Shown in pieces: positions 17,628-27,080 of a stretch of DNA of 64,000 nt (its first letter is position 1; the number at the start of each line of letters is the position of its first letter). The stretch covers positions 124,001 through 188,000 of the forward strand of contig CAZWDU010000003.1 of the NCBI GenBank assembly GCA_964632845.1, read 5' to 3'. A program made the position numbers and the translations under genes. The DNA is from JAOZHU01 sp964632845. Its GTDB lineage: Archaea; Thermoproteota; Bathyarchaeia; Bathyarchaeales; Bathycorpusculaceae. The notes under the pieces were generated by a model. That model made no database searches and was not told where the DNA came from. It worked only from the letters and a program-made list of their open reading frames with translations.

Positions 17628-18188
17628 ATGCCGCAAGTTAAAGCTGTGATAAACATTGAAAACGTCGTCGCTTCTGCAACACTGAATCAGAAAGTTGACT
17701 TGAACGCCGTGGTAAAAGGTTACCCAGGCGTGGAATACCGTCCAGAACAGTTTCCTGGTCTCGTATTCAGGTTGAAAAGACCGAAAACTGCGACTTTGAT
17801 TTTTAACTCTGGAAAAATGGTGTGCACGGGCGCAAAGTCTGAAAAAGAAGCGCGTAGAGCCGTAATGAAAGTTGTCAAGGAATTGAAAAAGGGCGGAATA
17901 ATAATAATCAGTAAGCCCGATTTAAAAATTCAGAACATCGTCGCCTCAGCAAGTCTAGGCGGCATGATTGATTTGGAAAAAGCAGCGTTCACTCTTGGAA
18001 AAACAATGTATGAACCGGAACAGTTTCCAGGCTTGATTTACAGAATGGACGAGCCGAAAGTTGTGATTCTACTGTTTGCAAGCGGAAAACTTGTTTGCAC
18101 TGGAGCCAAAAAAGAGCAAGACGTTTACACCGCAGTGCAAAAACTACATGTGCTGCTGGAAGAGAAGAGCTTAATCTTCTATGATTAA
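17628..18188 (+). CDS. tbp: TATA-box-binding protein
   Basis: A 186-residue saddle protein made of two direct repeats. Each has IxNIVASAxL and YxPEQFPGLxxR, with a GKMVCTGAK or GKLVCTGAK strand. It binds archaeal TATA boxes with TFB and recruits RNA polymerase. Complete length for the family. Convergent with pyrE (11-nt gap). Confidence 0.97.
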   Translation: MPQVKAVINIENVVASATLNQKVDLNAVVKGYPGVEYRPEQFPGLVFRLKRPKTATLIFNSGKMVCTGAKSEKEARRAVMKVVKELKKGGIIIISKPDLKIQNIVASASLGGMIDLEKAAFTLGKTMYEPEQFPGLIYRMDEPKVVILLFASGKLVCTGAKKEQDVYTAVQKLHVLLEEKSLIFYD

Positions 18189-18199
18189 TGCTCTTCAGC

Positions 18200-18829
18200 C
18201 TATTTTTTTATTTGTTTAAGAATGGTCTTCAGGTTTTCTTTGTCTATGGCGCCTATCTCGTACAGTGCGTTAGCTACTCCGCTGATTTTGAGCAATGCGT
18301 GAAGTTGAATTCCGCTTTTTGCAAGTTTTTCTTTCCCGCCTTCTTCCCTGTCCAAAAGCGCAACTGCCTCCGTCACTATGCCGCCTTCAGCGGTTACGGC
18401 TTCTGCCGCTTTCTTCAGGGTTAGTCCTGTGGTAATTAAGTCATCAACAAGTAAAACGCGGTCGCCTGAAACAAGGATGCCTTCCACTCTTCTTTGCCGT
18501 CCATGCAACCGAACGCCTTTGCGCACGTACAGAAAAGGCTTTTTGAGGTTGTAAGCAATTTGGGAAGCGAAAGGTATGCCAGCAATTGGGACGCCTGCTA
18601 CGCGGTCAAAGTTTTTGAGTGCTATTTGGCTGGTTATTGCTTCGCCGTAGAAATCACAAATTTGTCTGAAAGCATCTGGAAAGCTGGGCACTATTCTCAG
18701 GTCTATGTAGTAAGGGCTTACTTTTCCGCTTGTAAGCTTAAAAAGTCCGAACTTTAAAGCATCTATCTTGTGCAGAATCTTTGCAACTTCAACTTTTTGT
18801 GTTTCCCTGTCCTTCTGCAAAATTTTCAC
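18200..18829 (-). CDS. pyrE: orotate phosphoribosyltransferase
   Basis: A 209-residue type I phosphoribosyltransferase with the PRPP-binding motif VLLVDDLITTG near residue 124 and the family N-terminal segment FKLTSGKVSPYYIDLR. It converts orotate and PRPP to OMP in pyrimidine synthesis. Its start overlaps the stop of the upstream MBL gene by 4 nt, so the two are cotranscribed. Confidence 0.95.
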   Translation of the reverse strand: MKILQKDRETQKVEVAKILHKIDALKFGLFKLTSGKVSPYYIDLRIVPSFPDAFRQICDFYGEAITSQIALKNFDRVAGVPIAGIPFASQIAYNLKKPFLYVRKGVRLHGRQRRVEGILVSGDRVLLVDDLITTGLTLKKAAEAVTAEGGIVTEAVALLDREEGGKEKLAKSGIQLHALLKISGVANALYEIGAIDKENLKTILKQIKK

Positions 18830-19515
18830 TTCCTTTTCGAAACTTGGTAAATATTATTCAGCTCGGGAATTAAACAAGCAGTTCTCGGCAGTTCCTTTTT
18901 CAAGAGTTCAGCAAACTTGTTTTGGCTTGCAACCGAGTTGGTATGATAAGGAACAGCGACCTGTGGCTTTGTTAATCTTGCAATTTCGAAGCCTGTTTCT
19001 GGCGAAGCGCTTGGCGCTATGCCTACAGTACAGAAGACCACATCAAATTTTTCTCTTTCACCGATAGCGGCTAACTCGGGAAACGGCAAACTGTCGGCTG
19101 TGTGAAAAACTTTGACGCCGTCTTCACTGGTGATTATGAAAGTAACTGGCGACGCTGCGGTATGGTTACATTTTTCCGCCTTCACGGAAACTTCACCTAT
19201 TTTAGTTGCAGCGCTCGGGCGAATTTCCTGCAGTTTTTCGGGTGGAATCGTAGGCTGCAGGCTGCGTGTAGAAGCTGGGTCAGATATGATAGTGCAGTCT
19301 GTGGCTTTTTGGATTTTTGCTATTAAACGTTGGTCTAGATGGTCATAGTGTTCATGCGTTATTAGAATGGCATCTACATCAGGCAGGTTGCGCGCTTTTA
19401 CATCCACAGGGTCTACGACAAGCGTTTTTGAAGGCGTTTTTATCAGTACTCCAGCGTAATGGTTAAACCACACGAACAAAATTGCGTTTTTTTCAGGAGT
19501 AGCTTCAATTGGCAT
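18826..19515 (-). CDS. metallo-beta-lactamase-fold hydrolase (UlaG-like)
   Basis: A 229-residue MBL-fold protein. It has HYAGVLIKT, LVVDPVD and the metal site LITHEHYDHLD near residue 57, plus HTADSLPFPEL as a later ligand region. Small archaeal relatives are predicted lactonases or phosphodiesterases. Cotranscription with pyrE may hint at a nucleotide-linked substrate, which is inference. Confidence 0.85.
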   Translation of the reverse strand: MPIEATPEKNAILFVWFNHYAGVLIKTPSKTLVVDPVDVKARNLPDVDAILITHEHYDHLDQRLIAKIQKATDCTIISDPASTRSLQPTIPPEKLQEIRPSAATKIGEVSVKAEKCNHTAASPVTFIITSEDGVKVFHTADSLPFPELAAIGEREKFDVVFCTVGIAPSASPETGFEIARLTKPQVAVPYHTNSVASQNKFAELLKKELPRTACLIPELNNIYQVSKRK

Positions 19516-19668
19516 AATTCGGTTCCTCGCCTGATAGTATTATTGTTTGCTTTGTTTTAAAGGAGTTGTGCTTGTGGGCTATTGCACTACGGCAAACTAT
19601 AGCTCTTTCTATAGTATAGAGGCTGAAATTTAGAGCGACTTCGTTATAGAATTACTGTTGGATACGGG

Positions 19669-20511
19669 TTAGTTTTGGCATTTTGGGCAATAGTAGATTT
19701 GTCCGCCGCCTAAACTGAGACGCTGCACTCTGGCGCCGCAGGTTGGGCAATCGGTGTCTTTCATGTTTGGACCCATAGCAGGCGTGTAACTACCTTGCTT
19801 GCCGTAAAGGTCAACGAACTGGTTTTTGCCGCCTGTTTGAATTCGTTCTTGAACCAGAAGCTTTATTGCGTTGTAAAGAGCGGCTTTTTCATCATTACTC
19901 AGGCTGGATGCTTTGCGCTTGGGATGAATTTTTGCGCGGTAGATTATGTCTTGGAAGGCACTGTTACTTAAGCCCACTAAAACGGCGGCTTTACCAACGA
20001 GCGCCGATTTGATATTCACGTTTTTTTCAGCCAAATCAGTTAGGAACTGCTCTAAAGTGAACTCTTTCGCGTCTAGTGGCGAGGTGACTTGGGAGAAGTC
20101 GCGCCTATACAGATAATTCTTTTCCAAATCCGCTTCAATTACGGCTTGTATGCATCCTAAACCAGTTAAACTAACTGTTAAGGCTGTGCTGTCTTGAAAA
20201 CTGAGCTTGAGGTGAAATTTTGAGGGAACTGTATTTTCGTTTTTGTGAAAAAGGATTATGCCGCCGTACTCAGGTGCAAGAACCAAGTTCCAAGCGTTAC
20301 TGAACTTAACCATAATAACGTTTCCTCGTGAAACAACAGAAACCACTTTTTCGCCAACTAAGCTGTCAAACGCTGAGGCATCCTTGTTAACGCAGCCGAT
20401 TTTCTGGAGGTTTTGACAATTCTGCAAGTCGCAAGCTTGAACTATTTTGCCAATCAGCACTTCACTCATTTGTGTAGCAAGAATGTGAGCTTCTGGGAGT
20501 TCAACACTCAT
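19669..20511 (-). CDS. Fpg/Nei-family protein lacking the N-terminal catalytic proline
   Basis: About 280 residues. The C-terminal half has the helix-two-turn-helix region (ALVGKAAVLVGLSNSAFQDI) and a complete zinc finger (CPTCGAR ... YYCPKC), as in formamidopyrimidine glycosylases. The N-terminus reads MSVELPEAH, where true Fpg/Nei enzymes begin with Pro-Glu directly after the initiator Met. The Pro nucleophile is thus replaced by Val and displaced by two residues. Similar proteins form a separate Fpg-like group. It may bind lesions without base-excision chemistry, or use another residue. The frame allows an ATG at 20529, six residues longer. The 153 bp downstream (19516-19668) show only promoter-like AT stretches for the MBL gene. 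Confidence 0.78.
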   Translation of the reverse strand: MSVELPEAHILATQMSEVLIGKIVQACDLQNCQNLQKIGCVNKDASAFDSLVGEKVVSVVSRGNVIMVKFSNAWNLVLAPEYGGIILFHKNENTVPSKFHLKLSFQDSTALTVSLTGLGCIQAVIEADLEKNYLYRRDFSQVTSPLDAKEFTLEQFLTDLAEKNVNIKSALVGKAAVLVGLSNSAFQDIIYRAKIHPKRKASSLSNDEKAALYNAIKLLVQERIQTGGKNQFVDLYGKQGSYTPAMGPNMKDTDCPTCGARVQRLSLGGGQIYYCPKCQN

Positions 20512-20664
20512 AAGGTAACCATCACTCATAAAAAGTAATCCAGCACCACTTAATCTTTACTCATGCATGATACGCTAACTTGTTTCATCCTTACACTGTA
20601 TCGAGTCTGCCAAAAACCTTATTAGCAAAACGGTATAAACCCCATGTTCAAGGGAGAGTTTCAC

Positions 20665-20997
20665 ATGGTTTATTGTTCAAAATGTGGCACTCAAAACGAG
20701 GACACAGCAGAATACTGCGTGAAATGTGGGGCAAACCTGCAGACAGGAACCTACGCGGCGCGCAGGTACGAACGCAGAAAAGCTGAACAAGAATGCTTCG
20801 GGCTTCCTCACGGCGGCGCAATTGTAGGCTTATCAATTGGCGTAATCATCCTGCTCTGGGGCGTCTTCACGCTAGCCCAGCAAATAGGATTAGTCGAAGA
20901 GTCGCCAAGCCTCTGGTTCATAATCCTGATAGTTTTTGGCGTTATACTGATTGCTGGCGCAATCTACGGGATAACCCGCACCAAACCCGCCCAGTAA
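20665..20997 (+). CDS. zinc-ribbon membrane protein
   Basis: About 110 residues starting MVYCSKCGTQNEDTAEYCVK. An N-terminal CxxC...CxxC zinc ribbon is followed by two hydrophobic helices (about 55-75 and 83-103). Such fusions are common small archaeal and bacterial membrane proteins of unknown role. I prefer the ATG at 20665, preceded by GGGAG, over the one at 20644. Confidence 0.7.
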   Translation: MVYCSKCGTQNEDTAEYCVKCGANLQTGTYAARRYERRKAEQECFGLPHGGAIVGLSIGVIILLWGVFTLAQQIGLVEESPSLWFIILIVFGVILIAGAIYGITRTKPAQ

Positions 20998-21006
20998 ACC
21001 GCGACA

Positions 21007-21750
21007 TCACGCAATCAGCTCAGCGCTGCAGGAAACTACGGAACACCGCGCACAAATTCGCCTGTGCTCCCATTGAGACAGCGACATCTTCGTTGCCAAC
21101 CACAACAGGCTTAACGCAACAAAGAAAAAGTCAAGTGAAAAACTGCCAGCGGCTTCTTCCACACCAGCAACAATCAGAAAGGAACCTAAAGCCAGGAGAA
21201 CACCCGCGAAAAACCGTGTAAACCCGTTTTGAAACCGCACGGGCACAACAGGATACAACAACCCAGCCATAACGCCAGCAACGCCGACTAACACAGGCAC
21301 AAACGGCTTTTCGCCAACGTGCAAGTTTCCAAAGAAAAACAAGCCAGTGCACACGATAACGATAACTGCGCCCCCCAGAAGTCCCGAACAAGTAGCACAG
21401 AACGCTCTCTTGCCAACGTGCATGACGTGCGTGGAATAAGGCTTGCAAGGGGCATGGTGCCCACGCAGAACCCGCCCGCGCGCTCCACTGAAGCTATGCA
21501 TAGTCGTGCCCCGCCTTTTCAAGCCAACAATTCCCGCGCATGACTCAGGATAGAGAACAGCGAAGATGCCTAAAACGCATATAACGTCCAAGGCTACGCC
21601 AACCGCGGGCTTCCGCAGCGCGGAATCGTCTTGAAACTTGGGCGAGGTAACGACAAACACGAGAGACAGGGCCAGCCCAAAGAATGACACAGCAATTAGA
21701 AAAATCAGGGTTAGGCTGGCGAATTTGCTGTTAAGTGCCGTCATTTTCAC
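21007..21750 (-). CDS. DUF2085-like membrane protein with a Cys/His motif
   Basis: A 247-residue membrane protein with about six hydrophobic segments. Between segments 2 and 3 lies GHHAPCKPYSTHV followed by AFCATCSGLLGGA. This cysteine-histidine pattern is typical of a widespread archaeal membrane family of unknown function and may bind a metal. It starts 7 nt after the B12-radical SAM gene and is probably cotranscribed with it. Confidence 0.65.
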   Translation of the reverse strand: MKMTALNSKFASLTLIFLIAVSFFGLALSLVFVVTSPKFQDDSALRKPAVGVALDVICVLGIFAVLYPESCAGIVGLKRRGTTMHSFSGARGRVLRGHHAPCKPYSTHVMHVGKRAFCATCSGLLGGAVIVIVCTGLFFFGNLHVGEKPFVPVLVGVAGVMAGLLYPVVPVRFQNGFTRFFAGVLLALGSFLIVAGVEEAAGSFSLDFFFVALSLLWLATKMSLSQWEHRRICARCSVVSCSAELIA

Positions 21751-21757
21751 ATCAAAC

Positions 21758-23185
21758 TCAAACTATACTCCTCAACTGTCGCAAGACGTTTTGACGCGCC
21801 ATATAACGGTAAACGCGCCGTTTCACGCTGTTCTTTGAGAAAACTCCTTGGATTCGCCTGTTCCAAGAACCGAAAAAACCGCGGTAGCACTTGTAAAGCT
21901 CATGCTGCACCTGCTCCCGCGTTAAAGCCCCGGTCGGCATCGTAGCATGCACCATGTCGTAGTTAGCCCAGTTCCAATCCTCAATCCAGCCCTTGCGCTT
22001 CGCCTCCTCGAAAAGCTCAGTGCCTGGAAACGGCGTCAAAATCATGAAAATAGCAATGTCAGGGTCAACGTGATTAACAAACTGCCTGAGGCTGGCTATT
22101 GATTCTGCTGTGTCACCGCGCTCGCCGATTATGCATGTTGCTTGAGAAAAAATGCTGTTCTGCCGCAGCAACTTCACAGCTGCTTCCGCATACTCAGGCT
22201 TTGAATCTTTGCGGAAATTATTCAAAGTGTTTTTGCTGTGGCTTTCAACGCCAAGCAGTAGCCAATTGATGCCTGCTTTACTCATCTTTGCCACAAGCTG
22301 CGGATTCGCTGCTACATCATCACAGCGAGCCTGCATAAAACACGTTATATCCCTTGAAAAATCACGCTTAATTAACTCATCACAAAGCGCGTCCATGCGT
22401 TGACCTACGCCAAAGTTGTCATCAGTCAACCACAACAGCCTACTGCCATAATTGTTGTAGAGGAACTCCATTTCGTCGGCTACGCGCTTCACAGACTTAT
22501 GCCTCCAAGTGCCCTGCCAATGCTTCCACTGCGAACAAAAAGTGCAGCGATGCGGGCAGCCTCGTGATGCTTCAACCACGCCGTAGCGTGCTTTGGAGCC
22601 AGCCATCATCGTGAAATGGTACCTGTGTGCGTACTCTTCAACGAAATGGTACGCGGGAAACGGCAACTGGTTCAAGTCTCCAATCAACGGGCGCGGGGGA
22701 TTATGCAGAATTTTCTGGTGATGTCTAAAAGAAATGCCACGTATGCTTGAGAAAACGGATTTGTCACGCACTGCTTTAACCAACTCCGCCAAGGTTTCTT
22801 CGCCTTCTCCGCGGACAATCACGTCGATTTCAGGGTACGTCTCAAGGCTTTCCTGCGCCAAAGCCGAAAAATGCTGTCCGCCAGCAACAGTTAACGCCTC
22901 AGGCTTCAGTTTCTTGGCAGTTTCCAATGTCCGAGCGGTCACGTAAACGTTGCATGTCGCAAAACCGCTTGACGCCACTACATCAGGATTAAATGCTTCA
23001 ATACGCTTCGCTAAGCCTTTCCAGTCCAGAAGCATGGCTTGGCAGTCTAAAACCTCGATTTCCGCATCCGCGATTTTGCTTTCCAGATAAGCTGCAAGCT
23101 GAAGAAGGCCATACGGGGGCGGAAGATACTCGCCCATAACAAACCAGTAATCTTTCGGCGGTTCAACAAACAGGACTTTCACCAA
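21758..23185 (-). CDS. B12-binding radical SAM protein
   Basis: A 475-residue protein. An N-terminal cobalamin-binding-like Rossmann domain (about 1-150; PPPYGLLQLAAYLES, VVASSGFATCNV) precedes a radical SAM barrel with the cluster cysteines C210, C214 and C217 in SRGCPHRCTFC. A C-terminal helical region follows. It belongs to the large Elp3/MiaB/NifB-fold B12 radical SAM group, whose members often methylate or rearrange unactivated carbons. The substrate is unknown. The first gene of a likely two-gene unit with the DUF2085-like protein. Confidence 0.85.
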   Translation of the reverse strand: MVKVLFVEPPKDYWFVMGEYLPPPYGLLQLAAYLESKIADAEIEVLDCQAMLLDWKGLAKRIEAFNPDVVASSGFATCNVYVTARTLETAKKLKPEALTVAGGQHFSALAQESLETYPEIDVIVRGEGEETLAELVKAVRDKSVFSSIRGISFRHHQKILHNPPRPLIGDLNQLPFPAYHFVEEYAHRYHFTMMAGSKARYGVVEASRGCPHRCTFCSQWKHWQGTWRHKSVKRVADEMEFLYNNYGSRLLWLTDDNFGVGQRMDALCDELIKRDFSRDITCFMQARCDDVAANPQLVAKMSKAGINWLLLGVESHSKNTLNNFRKDSKPEYAEAAVKLLRQNSIFSQATCIIGERGDTAESIASLRQFVNHVDPDIAIFMILTPFPGTELFEEAKRKGWIEDWNWANYDMVHATMPTGALTREQVQHELYKCYRGFFGSWNRRIQGVFSKNSVKRRVYRYMARQNVLRQLRSIV

Positions 23186-23279
23186 GCCAGTTCACTCCAA
23201 CAGTTACCGTACAATCGCCATGCTGCACCTTGTGTTGTCTTTGTGGTTTTTAGTTTAAATATGCTTTTACGTTACACGC

Positions 23280-24401
23280 TTAGCTTAAGCTGTCGTAATA
23301 GGCTGAGCCTTTAGTTGATAGTATTTCCAGAATTATCTGCTCCGTCTTCTCTCCGACACCGCTGATGGTTCGCAGTTTGCTCTTCAAGGCTGACAACGGC
23401 GTATCCAACTTGGAAATGGCGTACGCAGCGTAGCCGAAGGAAGAGCGTTTTCCTTCTAACTGCAAGAAGTAATCCAACTGCTCCAGCATCACAACGACTA
23501 AGTCGTTTTCCCATAAAATATCCCTGTAAAGCGTCGGCGGCATACGCCTACGCAGCCCAAGCATCTTGGCGGTTTGGTTGAAAACCGAGTTCAGCGGAGC
23601 GCAATAAGCGTCTGTTGCGTGGCCCCACTCGTTCGCTGGGTAAATTTCCTCGTACTTCGCCACAAGTTCAGGATGCTTCTCGCTGAGTACAGGATAGAAA
23701 TGGTCTTTTTGCCTTCCAGTCTTAAGCGTCATGCCGCCGAAAACCACGAAGTCCACACCAACATCCCGCGCTTTCCGCAGCGTTTCAGATATCATTTCAG
23801 GCGTGTCAGTTATGAACGGAATCACAGGAAGAAGAAACATGCCGCACGCAATGCCTTCCTTCTTGAACTTGGCAATTGTTTTTAGCCGTTCGCTTGGAGA
23901 AGGCACATTCGGCTCAAAAACTGCGCTGACCGCGTCATCTGCTGACGAGAAGCTGAAGCTTACGATAGCCCTGTTCTGCTGGTTAATTCGCTTAATAATG
24001 TCTAAGTCGCGTTCGACAAGCGTAGATTTGGTTAGTATATGCACGGGCCACCTGTACTCGCAAAGGAGCTGCAGGGTTCGGCGCGTCAGTTGATACTGCA
24101 CTTCTGCGGGTTGGTAGCTGTCGCCGACTCCGCCGCCTATCATAACATAACCTGGTTTCAGTTTTACGCGTCTGCCAATCGGTTTCAGTTCTCTGCGCAG
24201 CACTTCAACAGCGTTTATTTTCACTGCCACGTTTTCGCCAAAGACGCCGTCAACACGATAGCGTTCCGAACGCCCATCACAGTACACGCAACTGTGGGTG
24301 CAGCCTCTGTAGAGGTTCATGCCGTAACGTGAAACGAACCATGAATCAATCTTGCCGCGTTTAAGCAGTATCGACTTTGCCTTGATTTCTTGTAGTGTCA
24401 C
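23280..24401 (-). CDS. radical SAM protein, SplB-like (Rv2578c type)
   Basis: A 373-residue protein with a CX3CX2C cluster motif (C34, C38, C41 in GCTHSCVYC) and a TIM-barrel core like spore photoproduct lyase relatives (MIGGGVGDSYQPAE, HILTKSTLVERDL). The C-terminus ends with a helix-hairpin-helix (LRTISGVGEKTEQIILEIL), suggesting DNA binding. A DNA-repair role is a family prediction. Start overlaps the upstream HEAT-repeat gene by 4 nt. Confidence 0.82.
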   Translation of the reverse strand: MTLQEIKAKSILLKRGKIDSWFVSRYGMNLYRGCTHSCVYCDGRSERYRVDGVFGENVAVKINAVEVLRRELKPIGRRVKLKPGYVMIGGGVGDSYQPAEVQYQLTRRTLQLLCEYRWPVHILTKSTLVERDLDIIKRINQQNRAIVSFSFSSADDAVSAVFEPNVPSPSERLKTIAKFKKEGIACGMFLLPVIPFITDTPEMISETLRKARDVGVDFVVFGGMTLKTGRQKDHFYPVLSEKHPELVAKYEEIYPANEWGHATDAYCAPLNSVFNQTAKMLGLRRRMPPTLYRDILWENDLVVVMLEQLDYFLQLEGKRSSFGYAAYAISKLDTPLSALKSKLRTISGVGEKTEQIILEILSTKGSAYYDSLS

Positions 24402-25210
24402 CTTCGCGTGTACACCTTCTGCTTGTACTTGTACTCGTTAACGCGTAAAATATCCATCACTCTAGCGGGCTCTGTCTTCACGAGGTTTCTGCATGCCCTG
24501 TAAGCTATCCAGTAAGAGTTGCGGTCGCCACTTTCAACAAGCTCCCTTGCCAAGTCAAAAACTAGTTCAGGAAGATGCCTTGCCAAATCGCTCAAGTTGT
24601 TCCCCACCGAAGCCCGCGGATACACGGAGCTTTCCCTGAATAGGAGTCTCAGAATGGACAGCGAATACTCTGGGTGCTTGTAGAACCACCTGTTTTCCTT
24701 TACTGGACGCAGAGTTTCAGCGACAAATCTGCGCATGTTCGGGTCCTTAGACACGGCAAGCTTCAACAGGTACGCTTTTGCCTCGTTGGGCTTTGTTTGA
24801 ATGATTTTGCGGAAAAACATCTGAGCGAATTCCCGCATAGCCCAGATAGGTGACGACGCAGCGGAATCGAAGAAAGGCAGAACCCGCTCGTAATCGTCAA
24901 TGCCGTACCATGAAAGGACACCTAACGCGACGCCTTTGCTTCCGAAATCACCACTGCTCTGAAACATTACTAAGCCAACCTCATATACTGCCGCGTTTGC
25001 TTCTGTGAGACTTGAAAACAAATATTTGCTCAATTCTTGAATTGTGTAAACTCTGCCGTAAGAAACCCTTTTGCCATCTGGAATAGTAGCGTAAAGCGCA
25101 TCTAGTACAGCAGGCACACGCTGTATTGCCGCATCGTATTTTTTCTGCAACAAGCCTGCTACAATGTCTTGCTGTATTTTCGCTTCGATTTCGCTGTTAA
25201 GCAGTTTCAA
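24398..25210 (-). CDS. HEAT-repeat protein, DNA alkylation repair-like
   Basis: A 270-residue alpha-helical repeat protein (SSPIWAMREFAQMFFRKII, NMRRFVAETLRPVKENRWF). The pattern resembles AlkD-type HEAT-like solenoids and HEAT adaptors. Translationally coupled to the SplB-like gene (ATGA-type 4-nt overlap), so the pair may act on the same DNA or nucleic-acid lesion. AlkD-specific catalytic residues cannot be confirmed by eye. Confidence 0.65.
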   Translation of the reverse strand: MKLLNSEIEAKIQQDIVAGLLQKKYDAAIQRVPAVLDALYATIPDGKRVSYGRVYTIQELSKYLFSSLTEANAAVYEVGLVMFQSSGDFGSKGVALGVLSWYGIDDYERVLPFFDSAASSPIWAMREFAQMFFRKIIQTKPNEAKAYLLKLAVSKDPNMRRFVAETLRPVKENRWFYKHPEYSLSILRLLFRESSVYPRASVGNNLSDLARHLPELVFDLARELVESGDRNSYWIAYRACRNLVKTEPARVMDILRVNEYKYKQKVYTRR

Positions 25211-25341
25211 TCAGAATCATTCCAGTACACGTTTGTTTTAATAAATGGAACAGGGTATGCCTCAGTTTTGGGCGTAGGCTAAACATATGCTTGTGCACTA
25301 GTTTCAGCGTGCCTAAACTGTGTGCAAGATGGAGTGGGCTA

Positions 25342-25890
25342 TCAGACAGCAGTTTTGGCGTCTTTTGCCTTTTTATCAGGCTTATTTGCTTTTGTTTTAT
25401 CTATGTATTCTCGGTTAACTTCTTCCAGAGTCTTGAGCTTCTTCTGTCTCTTTTTTAACTGCCAGTCAAGGGTGAACATTGCTATGTACGGTAAAACAAG
25501 GTACAAGATGGCGAAAAGGATGTTGTTGAAAAGAAAAGCTGCCCCGTGCAACTGCTCAAGCAGAGGCCCACCTATGGTTTGTATGGCGTCAAGTATCACG
25601 AAGGAAACAACTGTTAGGATTAAGCAGACAAAGAACTGGACTAGAATGCTTCTTTCTTTGCCTAGAATGACGGAGGGGATGACGGATGACAAAACGAAAA
25701 CCCAAGCAAAGGCGTTAATGACAACGATCATGTCAATCCTAGAAAGTAACCATGCGCCTACTGTAGGTAAAAACAAATCTAGGTTGGATACGATCGTCGT
25801 GACAGCAGTTTCGGTGAACAATTGGTAACTTATCATTAGTGCCCAAGCAATGGATAAATAAAATGGAGTTGCCCAAATCAACTTTGCCAT
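25342..25890 (-). CDS. multi-pass membrane protein of unknown function
   Basis: About 182 residues from MAKLIWATPFYLS, with four to five hydrophobic helices and a highly charged Lys/Glu/Asp tail (KKRQKKLKTLEEV; KANKPDKKAKDAK). No family recognised. The frame is open to 25998, but the extra N-terminus is not membrane-protein-like, so I choose 25890, with GGTG upstream. The 242 bp from 25999 to the next gene hold its promoter and that of the surface protein. Confidence 0.55.
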   Translation of the reverse strand: MAKLIWATPFYLSIAWALMISYQLFTETAVTTIVSNLDLFLPTVGAWLLSRIDMIVVINAFAWVFVLSSVIPSVILGKERSILVQFFVCLILTVVSFVILDAIQTIGGPLLEQLHGAAFLFNNILFAILYLVLPYIAMFTLDWQLKKRQKKLKTLEEVNREYIDKTKANKPDKKAKDAKTAV

Positions 25891-26240
25891 GTTGACCACA
25901 CCATAATTCCATGTAGGTTTGAGCAATAAGCTTTGCGATGTTATCACCGATGTACTTCCGAGGATTTCGTGAAAAATAAGCCTATTATGGAACACCACTT
26001 CCTTGGCTCTTCGAGAGGTGATTTTAAACTGGCGTTTTGAAGCTTATCCAAGTGTGCCTAACTGGCGTAAGCCAACAACAACGGATTATTATATGAATAG
26101 TTAACAGACATGAAATGTGCGAAAAAAAGGAAATTATATGTAGCAAATGCCCCGAGACATTGCTTACATGGGCGTGGCAGTGGTGCGCAAACGAAGATTC
26201 TGGAAAAACCATAAAAGCTAGATAAAAGTGAATAAAGGGC

Positions 26241-26990
26241 ATGTCACGCAAAATTAAAGAACTGACAATTGCAGCGCTTCTTCTAGTGTTTTTATCCGCT
26301 ACAATGGTTGAAAGCACGCGGGCGCTGGTTTTAACTCCAGGAGTTGAGGCAGGCATGGTGTTCATTTACGACGTATCCAGTTTTTGGAGTTCCAGTGACG
26401 AATACGCTTCAGTTCCAGCAGATTTACAGGAGATTAACAAGACAGAAACTGTAGAAGTCCGAATATCTGACGTTTCTGATGCAAACATCACGACGTTTGT
26501 CGCGGTGTACTATAGTAATGGAACTGCAGATGGCGGTCATGGACTTGTTGATGTAGATACAGGCGTGGATTACGGCGCGTTTGTAGCGATTATAGCGGGT
26601 AACCTTAATGCACACGATGTGATACACCCTTTAGGCACGGATACAATTACTATCAATGAAACTGTAACCAAGTTTTACGAAAGCGGCAACAGAGAAACAA
26701 ATCGAATCGTAATCGAGTATACAAACGCCACAACAGGAGAGACGGGACGCGTTGACCGCTATTTTGACAAGACAATAGGAATACTGGTTGAAGCACACGA
26801 GACAGTCACGACAACCAGTCCACAGTCGACATCAACTGTTTCGTGGGAACTCAGGGAATCAAACGTTTGGGTAGTTCCAGAGTTTCCGTCAGCACTAATT
26901 CTGCCAGTGTTAATGGCAATAACAATGATTGCAGCAATCGCCTACAAAAAGAAACAAGCAGGTATCCCGAAAACGCTGATTCCCAGCTAA
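26241..26990 (+). CDS. secreted surface protein with PEF-type C-terminal sorting signal
   Basis: A 249-residue protein. The Sec signal peptide is at about 1-28 (LTIAALLLVFLSATMV), followed by an acidic beta-rich exterior domain with several N-glycosylation sequons (NIT, NGT, NAT). The C-terminus has VVPEFPSALILP, a hydrophobic helix and a KKK tail, a tripartite signal typical of archaeosortase-like processing. No archaeosortase gene is in the window. Probably anchored to the cell surface. Confidence 0.75.
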   Translation: MSRKIKELTIAALLLVFLSATMVESTRALVLTPGVEAGMVFIYDVSSFWSSSDEYASVPADLQEINKTETVEVRISDVSDANITTFVAVYYSNGTADGGHGLVDVDTGVDYGAFVAIIAGNLNAHDVIHPLGTDTITINETVTKFYESGNRETNRIVIEYTNATTGETGRVDRYFDKTIGILVEAHETVTTTSPQSTSTVSWELRESNVWVVPEFPSALILPVLMAITMIAAIAYKKKQAGIPKTLIPS

Positions 26991-27080
26991 AGACAAATGA
27001 AGACTAAAAAAAAGTCATACACTGCGTAAAGTACACCGTGGAAAAGCAACTTGGCATTACGCCAAGTTACTCTGCGTTTT

